From assembly GCA_951802195.1 (NCBI GenBank), contig OX637626.1:496001-560000 (forward strand): a DNA stretch of 64,000 nt, in the 5' to 3' direction. The notes under the pieces were generated by a model, which was given only the letters and a program-made list of their open reading frames with translations, ran no database searches and had not been told where the DNA came from. Source of the stretch: Tausonia pullulans (Eukaryota > Basidiomycota > Tremellomycetes > Cystofilobasidiales > Mrakiaceae). Made by a program: the position numbers and the translations under genes. Of the stretch, positions 57,125 through 64,000 are shown piece by piece (position 1 is the first letter of the stretch; each line of letters begins with the position of its first letter).

Positions 57125-58694
57125 TTAGTAAGTCGTCTCGTTGAGGCCCAGTGCCGCCGTCCGCGAGACGCTGTTCGGATCGTAGTATGGCCGCTCGCCG
57201 ACCGAAACGACACGATCTCCGTTCCGTTCCTGATTTCCATAATCGTTGGTGGCGGCATGGAGGTTTGATCTATTATCCCAGAGAGCGACAGATCCAGGCT
57301 GCCATCGGAAACGAACCTGTGGTGGGAGATTGAGAAAGTCGATGCGAGCAGTCAGTGACCGAGTCTCAGCCCGCGCAAAAGCGAGCAACTGACAGTCATG
57401 TCGTGATTCTGGACAATGTGCTCAAAAAGATAGTTGAGCAAGTTGTCCGACTCGTCCTTGTTGAGCTCATTGATGCGCTTGGTGAAGCTGGAGGAAGATT
57501 ACGTAAGGGCGTGGTCGACCAGATACGCGTGCAGTGACGAGCGACGACCTCACAATTTATTGACATAGAGGCACTTCCAACCCGTGACAGGGTTTGTCCG
57601 GATCAATGGGTGCGAAGCCCTGCGAGCAAATAAGGTTAGAAAAGGTCCAACGCATATTGTGGGCGAGGCAAACTCACGAGAGATGCTGTCCATTGTTTTC
57701 GGGGTGTCCCCGCGGCTCTCGGAAAGCCTTGCCCGATCCGAAGAAAGACTCGCCGACATGCGTTGCAGTAAGGGTCGAGAGAAACTGCTGGAAAACAGGG
57801 CTGAGCCTGTCATAAGCTTCGTATCCGCTTGCCCAGAGCTTCGAGAGTGGATGATGATCAATCAGCTTAGGAACTCGTGGTAAGAGCAGGACAATATCAT
57901 GCTCACCGTGTCACCGCCAACTTTCGGGATCGTGTTCATGCGAAGGCAGGCATAGTCGCTGGGAAAAGGCTCGAATGAGATGTCGGTGTGCTGTCCAAGG
58001 AAATGGTCAGCAAGTCAAATGCGCGCGCACTTCGACTGGAAAACACAAGGCTGACTCACCCAGATGTTGGACGCTCTGGAAGAAGTTACACCACGAAGAC
58101 GATCGAGAGCACCGTTGAATTCGGCTTGGAAGACCCCCAGCAAGAAGAAGTTGGCACACGCCTGCAACCTACAGCCAGCACACAAGACTCACCCGTAATC
58201 TTGAAGACCTCGTCATTCGCCCCCCCGAGCTCGTTCGTCGCATTCGCTATCGGGTGGACGTGCAGGCCCGACTCCTTGGGCCTGCCAGTCTCTCGTCCGA
58301 GGCGGTCGACGAGGATGCGCTGCTCGGCCTGGGTGAGGTCCTGCTGCTCGCGGAAGAAAACAACCCCGCGCTCTGCGATCTTTTGTTTCCAAACGGACGG
58401 GCCGATTCCCGGACACATGCACGAGCCTCGGTCAGCTCACTCGTTCGATTCTGGGAAGCGAGCACGCCACCTCACCGTGCCGACCAGCGACACAGTAAGA
58501 AAGCTGGCTAGACTCACGAGGATGGCGAGGTCCCGAATTGCCGTCGGGTTGCGCTCCTCATCGAGAAGGTCTTGCAGCTTGACATTAGGAGGGAATTCCG
58601 TCCCGATGCTTGGCGTGAGGTCGAAGGACCCCAGCTTCTCCAGAGAACGACTGCTCTGGAGAGGTGCCGGGTACTTGGGGGTGGCGACGGGCAT
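57125..58694 (-). CDS. TauD/TfdA-family Fe(II)/2-oxoglutarate dioxygenase
   Basis: These enzymes hydroxylate small substrates such as taurine or alkyl sulfonates, releasing sulfite. The start at 58692-58694 gives MPVATPKYPAPLQSSRSLEK. Blocks: GTEFPPNVKLQDLLDEERNP, RGVVFFREQQDLTQAEQRIL, GLHVHPIANATNELGGANDE, QHTDISFEPFPSDYACLRMN (H-x-D iron ligands), GGDTLWASGYEAYDRLSPVF, GFAPIDPDKP and VRFRWQPGSVALWDNRSNLH (distal His). NGDRVVSVGERPYYDP supplies the 2-oxoglutarate-binding Arg region. Ends ALGLNETTY. About seven introns. Fungal members of this clade are called sulfonate or alpha-ketoglutarate dioxygenases; the exact substrate cannot be read from sequence. Confidence 0.85.
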
Positions 58695-59350
58695 ATGTTC
58701 GGGGGAGAGAACAGAGAGAGAGAGTGGGTGTATTTCGTGCGTGAATGTATAGAAGAGCAGATAGGTCGTGTGCGTTGGGGGACACTCGCGGAAGGAGAAT
58801 AGCGAAGGAACAGCACGCGGGTCCCTGTGTGGTGTGCGGATCCCGGAGGTGACCGTGCTCACCTCATCGAAGGCGCGAGAAGCGGCTGCGCCAAGAAGCC
58901 GAACCATGGCGCGATTGCTCGCCACGCTGACGACGTCCACCCGTCTTTACGTATAATGAGTGACGCGTCACCTGGCTTGAGGTCATGCAGCTTCCCTCAT
59001 CAGTCCCTCGGCAGTCTCAGGAGGAAGAGCAGAGAGAACGAGGTTAGTTATCGGCCTTGTCGGGCGAGTAGGCGCTGCACTCGCAGGCTTCGGAAGCTGA
59101 GCTCAATCTGCGCAACAGGCCCCGCGTTTTGGTGGAACCTGAATTCACGGAGCGAGGCCTTGTGGCGTGTGTAACAGGCAGGCCAGAGACAGAACGAGTC
59201 TCTGAGGCATAGGCGACAGTTAACGTGAATCGTCCTGCCCAATAACTGTTACCAGCCACCCTTATCCTTCCTCAGCGAAGCCCGAAACGGGCACACAAAA
59301 GCAAAAATCCATCTATAGCTCGATTCCAATCGCGGCAGGTGCAGCAGCCC
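58695..59350. promoter_or_regulatory. Upstream region of the TauD-like gene
   Basis: 656 bp between two minus-strand genes. No domain-bearing frame found. Confidence 0.4.
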
Positions 59351-60914
59351 TTAGACCTCTCCGTAGTAGGTCGGGACAGGGTCGACCCGGGAAGGTTCGC
59401 CGTGAGTGAGCTTGTCGTGAGTAAGGATGTCGGGCGTCTCCCCTTGAGTGTAAGTGAAGAAGAGGAGTCAGTTGATAGTTCAGAAGGAAAAGGCACTTTC
59501 AAGAACTGACAAGGGTACTCGACCTGATGCGGACATAAGAAAAAACTGATGTCAGTCATTAAGACAAAACGAATGGGCGCAAGCTCGTAGATTCACCCAG
59601 TGGTCGTCAATGTCCTCTCCTGAGAAGTAAGCGTGCTCCATGTCAAGATCGATTTCGCCAGCCTTCTCCTTGAGCTTGTTGTGGCTGTGGCGAGAAAAAA
59701 CACCGATCAGAACAAGCTTCAAACACGGTCATTTGTCTTTTGGAGTGGAACTTACACAACGAAGACACCGAGCTTGGTCGGGGGCATGGCGGCGCGCTGC
59801 TCAGGCGAGAGCTTGGCCTCGAGCATCGCAATGTCTTTGCGGAGTTCAGCGACGGCATAGCTAGATGAGAGTAGATATTCATCAGACTGGGTTCAAGCCA
59901 ACAACCGGGTCAACGCGAACGCACACGAGGGTCTTCCGGCTAGAGTCGAGAAACAGGTTTCAGAGTCAGCGAAAACGCAGCCCGCTTCTTCAGCAGCGGC
60001 CAAACTGACCTGTCGTCGACCTCATCAACAATGAGAATGTTCTTGCCAAGGAGGCCAGAGATACCGGCCGAGCCGAGCGTGGAGAAATCGAGCCACTGAG
60101 TGCGGATGACCTCTGTAATGGAGCACAAACAAGCAAGGTCAGCGTGGCTGCACGATGAAGAGGGAAATAAAAGGGACTGACCAGTGCCAATTTGTTCCTC
60201 CGTCGTTGACGGGAGAGACTCGTAGAGGGAGAGACCGATAGCCTCTGTTCAGGGAGAGGAGACACGTCCCTCACAGTGAGCGTTCCAATACGGTGAACGT
60301 ACAAGCCGGAAGGGAATACGCACGGATGGGAATATTCGACTTGCGCGTAGGGCACTTGAGGAAGGTACGGAGAACGCGGGCCGGGCTAATAACAGACGAA
60401 AGAAGGCAGGCAGGGGTAGAGAGAGGGCGAAAAGCAAGCACGCGTGTCAGCATGTGGTCTTCGCCGCCCACTTCACCGTGGGCGATAGTGCGCTCGAAGC
60501 GAAGCAAGAGCAGCCACGCACAAGAAACCTCCGCCGCCGATAGCGATGAGGAGCGAAGGGTCGAATTCCTTCTTGATGCGTTCAGCGGCGTTTCCGATGA
60601 GGATGTGAATGTCGTTCTGGATAGAAGAGGGGTTGGTGCGGCGGATGAGGCAGGAGAGCGGGTGACAGTACAGCATGCACACGGTAAGCACGCAAGCACG
60701 CAGCAGTTGATGACGAAGGAGAAGGAAAGAGTCTCGGACTGACGTAGGTGACTAGTGATGGGCAGCCCGGGCAGAGATGACGGAGACAGGCAGACGAAGT
60801 CCAGCAGACAGGGCGTCGTCAGTTTGGCGGTTCGTCTTGCAGAGCCTGGGAACTATTCGACGCACCGCGAAGATGGCCGTCGCCGATGTGTCCAGTGTTC
60901 GAAGGGCCAGCCAT
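59351..60914 (-). CDS. Xanthine/hypoxanthine(-guanine) phosphoribosyltransferase (HPT1/XPT1-like)
   Basis: This purine-salvage enzyme transfers a phosphoribosyl group from PRPP to the base. The start at 60912-60914 gives MAGPSNTGHIGDGHLR. An 8-nt exon (60744-60751) supplies V-T-Y. Then come NDIHILIGNAAERIKKEFDP, LLIAIGGGGF, ARVLRTFLKCPTRKSNIPI, IGLSLYESLPSTTEEQIGTE, VIRTQWLDFSTLGSAGISGL and GKNILIVDEVDDSRKTL (PRPP-binding loop), followed by YAVAELRKDIAMLEAKLSPE, LGVFVVHNKLKEKAGEIDLD and YFSGEDIDDHWV. The end is VPTYYGEV, TAA at 59351-59353. The long C-terminal extension and VTYNDIH start match yeast Hpt1/Xpt1. About eleven introns, unusually many for ~240 codons. Confidence 0.85.
60744..60751 (-). 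other. 8-nt microexon of the phosphoribosyltransferase gene
   Basis: On the minus strand ...ctag|TCACCTAC|gtcagt. The preceding exon ends CGC-G before gtgcgt, so G+TC gives Val, then ACC and TAC. The next exon begins AACGACATT after ctatccag. The spliced protein reads HLR-VTY-NDIH, matching the family's YVTYNDIH-like N-terminus; skipping the exon would shift the frame. Confidence 0.7.
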
Positions 60915-61141
60915 GATGAGCGGTGGGCTTATCGGAGGGAGGGGAGGGAAAGAGGGGAGGGGAAAGGAGAGGCGGAGGTTGACAGAGGGAAGGCGGAAGG
61001 CGATTTTCGACTCGTCTCCTTGGTATCGGCGGAGAGCTTCGACAGAGCCCGAGAAGTCGCCGGGCTGCGCTCAACTTCACTTCCCAGCCACAAAACAGCT
61101 CCGCAAAGACAATAACATTCAATCGATTCGATCCCTCTCGC

Positions 61142-63169
61142 TTAAAGCCCCTCGACCTTCTCAATCTTGTAGCCGCCGGACTTGACCACGGCGTCAAAGA
61201 TCTGTTCGAGGGATGTTGGTCAGCTTATCGGACGAAGCGAGTTGTCTAGTGAGACCGCAGACAAACTTCCTGTTGAAGCAGCGTCTCCCGCCAGCTCATC
61301 CTTGGCTCCTCAATCTCTCCATCGCGAATTGCACGTGCGACAGCATCCGCCTGGTGATACCACAGAAGACAACATCAGAACTGATGAAAGAGGAAGGCCA
61401 GAAAACTCGGGTGTGTCCGCACCTGCCAGTGCATGCCGCGGCCCTGCTTGATTAAGTGCTCCTCCGTGCGAGGCTTGTCGGGAGAATCAAATAACCTGAC
61501 AGTGAAAGAGGAAGGGTAGGGACTGGCACCATGCATGGCTGCAAATTGAAGGAATTTGAACAAACGTCAAAATGTGGACCGCTGCCTGGACCAGAATCCG
61601 GACTGACTTAGAGTACCCTTCGTCCCGGTGACAACGATGCTGTCAGGGGTCGTAGGAGTGTTAAGAGAGCAGGAGACAGTCGCCTTGATGAGAGTCGTCA
61701 GGTTTCTGACGAATCTATAATGCGGGCGTTCTGAATGCTCACCTGAACACCCAGCGTCGGGTAGTTGAGCACCCAGGTAGCACTCGAGTCGACCCCCGTC
61801 CGCTTGTCCCAAATCATGGATGCCTTGATGTCTTCCGGGGCAGCGCCATTGTTCGCCGGATGCTGGAACGCAAAGAGCGTTGCCCAGAGCTGGGCGTAGG
61901 GCCCGAGGTCAAAGAGACCACCACCGGCGAGCGCAGGATTAAGCATTCTGTGCTCAAGTGGAAGATTTCCAAAATCTTTGTCAAACCTGAATTATGGAAG
62001 TCAGCAGGGTGGGCCAGAGTAGCGAGATGGAGAAACAGGATGGCACCTGGAGTCACTGTGAAAGAAACACAGGCATTAGTATTCTTCTCTGACCGCGACC
62101 GAGTTAATGACTCACACTCGACGAATGGAGCCTATCTCCCCTCCAAATACCACCTTCTGGGCGGGCTCAATAATTGGTTGAAAGCGCTGACGAGCCGGGA
62201 GATCGTCAGTCCAATTCACGGTCGCCACGACTGGAGCAAGACACACACCGTCCAGACGGCCTCCATGAAGAAAAGATTCTTCTGCTTGGCGAGTTGAAAG
62301 ACATCTTTCGCCTGTTGAGTAGTTATGAACGCAGGCTTCCGGGGAGTGCTGAGATCAGGTAAGGCTCATGCTTCCTCAACTCATCACTGGAACACACCTT
62401 CTCACAAAGAACGTGCTTTCCCGCTGCAAGAGCGTCCATGACATTCCTGAAGTGTTGGGGGTGTGGAGTACCGATGTAAACCTTGGACAAATGTCACGTT
62501 AGACCTAAAACAATAGTGCGATCCATCCGACCGAAAGGAGAGCATGACGTACAACGTCAACTTCCTGGAGTCCCGGAGATTAGGTTATTAGCTTCCTGAA
62601 GGTCGCTAAACTGATACATCCAAAACAGCCAGCTTACAGGCGATTTGAAAAGCTCCTCATAGCTGCCAAAGGCCTTGGTCTTCATGCTCTCGGGCGCGTG
62701 GTCCTTGATGAACGCCTCGGCCTTCTCCAGAGAGCGTGAAGCCACTCCCGCCAGGATGTGCTGGACGTCTGCGACGTCTCGCCTTGATGGAGTGAACTCT
62801 CGAGAGGTCAGAAGTCTTTCTAGCTGCATGAATTGCCTCAACGACTGAGCGAAGAAGAAGACCGCGAAGGGCAGTCACGCACCCTTTCGGGTCAAGCAAG
62901 ATGTCCTGGATAGTAAGTCGAATGCTCATCAGCCCAAGCGATCCTATTGAGGAGACATCCTCGCAGATTGAATTGTTCTAGCACCTTGAGGAATCGCTCG
63001 CAGATGCCTAGAGAGCAGGATCATATCGGCGGTCAGTCTTTCATGATGAGTGAGAGAGGGCAGCAAGACACCCCAAATTCTCTGCCGCTTCATGCAGCAC
63101 CCTTTACTCACCTCCTGTAGAGACGAAGCCCCAGCGGAGGGTGAATGGCGTGGAAATTGAAGCGGACAT
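61142..63169 (-). CDS. Gfo/Idh/MocA-family oxidoreductase (dihydrodiol dehydrogenase-like)
   Basis: NAD(P)-dependent sugar or diol dehydrogenase fold. The start at 63167-63169 gives [19 protein letters not shown], an N-terminal Rossmann strand, continued after an intron by GICERFLK. Blocks: [53 protein letters not shown] and [20 protein letters not shown], where the Lys of CEKP is the conserved active-site residue. [56 protein letters not shown] and [14 protein letters not shown] follow; the end is [22 protein letters not shown] is the usual substrate-site helix (His replaced by Gln/Leu is not assessed). About twelve introns. Homologues include trans-1,2-dihydrobenzene-1,2-diol and D-xylose dehydrogenases. 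Confidence 0.85.
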
Positions 63170-63298
63170 GGGGAGAGCGTGATGGTTGGGAGCAGCCCTC
63201 GTTCGTCACTTCGTACTTCCGACCGAAGCCGACCCCAGTGCCGTCATCAATCGTTCTCGACCTCTCGCTGCTGTCTCCAACGACCACCTGCTCGTTCC
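63170..63298. promoter_or_regulatory. Divergent promoter Gfo/Idh / right-edge gene
   Basis: 129 bp between outward-facing ATGs; the shortest divergent spacer in the window. Confidence 0.45.
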
Positions 63299-64000
63299 AT
63301 GCCCCTCCTATTTCGATCAACCTCAGCCACTGCCTGTTCTTTCTCAACATCGCAGCCCGGCGAGCCGGTTCTTAAAATCCGAACCAAACAAGACGTCCTC
63401 AACGCGCTCACCTCCCCCGCCTATCGCGAGGTACGCGTTGTCCTCGAGGCTTATGTCGCTTCCAAGCGCGAGAGGAGCATGAGTCGGATATCGATAGCGG
63501 CCAAACTGGACAGTCTAGAAGAGGTTCGTTCCTGAAGAGGGCGGCTGTACCTGTTCAACGTCCTATCGTTGTTGTCATGTCGTATGCAGTGCCGAAGTTG
63601 ACGTCTTGAGGGCGGCATTCTATTTTCGGCGATTTACCTTGCAGTTTCTGCTCTCCAACAATGAAATCATTCAAAAACTGAGAGCGAATGATCATACTGT
63701 AAGATTGTTAATTTGCCTGATTTCTTGTCGACGGGAGGGGGCTGATGGCACCCAGCCTTATCATTATCCCACCGGCCGATCCGACGACGTCTCCAGCGAT
63801 CATCGCTCGGTCAAGAGGTCCGTCGTCCTCTTCTCCTCACTCCTCTACCACCCGTCTCAACCGCCTCGTTGCCTTCACAAACTCAACAGGTCATCGCCTT
63901 CCGCTCCCTTGAAGGCTTTAGTAAATCCACCGTCTTCCTACCAAACTCCGACGTCACGTTGTCCCAACTCACCCCGGTCGAGCGCGCTGAGCTGCTCGGG
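63299..64000 (+). CDS. Unrecognised, probably mitochondrial protein, partial at right edge
   Basis: The start chosen at 63299 gives MPLLFRSTSATACSFSTSQP, which looks like a mitochondrial presequence (Arg, Ser, Thr, no acidic residue for ~20 positions). It is followed by VLKIRTKQDVLNALTSPAYR, EVRVVLEAYVASKRERSMSR and ISIAAKLDSLEE. After an intron (63526-63644) comes FLLSNNEIIQKLRANDHT, and near the edge VIAFRSLEGFSKSTVFLPNS and LTPVERAELLG. The middle junction (63702-63891) is not resolved: the frames LIIIPPADPTTSPAI and VIAFRSLEG look coding, but the phase does not fit a single simple GT-AG pair. I do not know the family; no catalytic motif seen. Confidence 0.5.

Overview
This is nuclear DNA from a fungus. 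Coding regions are GC-rich, and nearly every gene is cut by short GT-AG introns of about 50-100 nt, often with a CTRAC-type branch motif a few bases before the acceptor. Genes sit close together on both strands, and pyrimidine-rich leaders precede many start codons. Intron density, the GH7 cellulase with CBM1, the BIM1-like X325 protein and the proteins' resemblance to basidiomycete homologues suggest a basidiomycete, plausibly Pucciniomycotina (Microbotryomycetes-like). That placement is inference from memory of the families, not a search result.

Layout. 1-10.7 kb: an RRM protein with a cysteine-rich finger (runs off the left edge), VPS37 (ESCRT-I), CWC27 (spliceosomal cyclophilin), an FMP52-like NAD(P)-binding protein, a methionine aminopeptidase and ISY1 (splicing). 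11.6-20.3 kb: a secreted carbohydrate-active block of a GH16 beta-glucanase (+), a GH7-CBM1 cellobiohydrolase (-) and a GPI-anchored X325/BIM1-like copper protein (+). The last two diverge from one 3 kb intergenic region. 20.4-31 kb: peroxisomal dienoyl-CoA isomerase, CAND1 (regulator of cullin-RING ligases), a GH28 pectinase relic that has lost its catalytic core, and MED7. 31.5-42.6 kb: an HMG-box transcription factor, branched-chain aminotransferase, a mitochondrial rhodanese and a 1059-residue Bni4-like scaffold behind a 2 kb pyrimidine-rich leader. 42.6-55 kb: a spacer full of C and G homopolymers, a TEN1-like OB protein, a Ser/Ala-rich single-pass membrane protein, a class 1A-type dihydroorotate dehydrogenase, dihydrofolate reductase and an ASNSD1-like protein. 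55-64 kb: ChaC-type gamma-glutamylcyclotransferase, a TauD-like dioxygenase, a xanthine/hypoxanthine phosphoribosyltransferase with an 8-nt microexon, a Gfo/Idh/MocA oxidoreductase and an unrecognised, probably mitochondrial protein that runs off the right edge.

Most of the window is ordinary housekeeping synteny. The parts that stand out are the cell-wall-degradation block with its nearby GH28 relic, the extreme exon sizes (a start-codon-only exon in ISY1 and an 8-nt exon in the phosphoribosyltransferase), the DHODH-DHFR pair and the homopolymer-rich spacer at 43-44 kb. I recognised no tRNA, rRNA, CRISPR array, reverse transcriptase, transposase or virus-like element.
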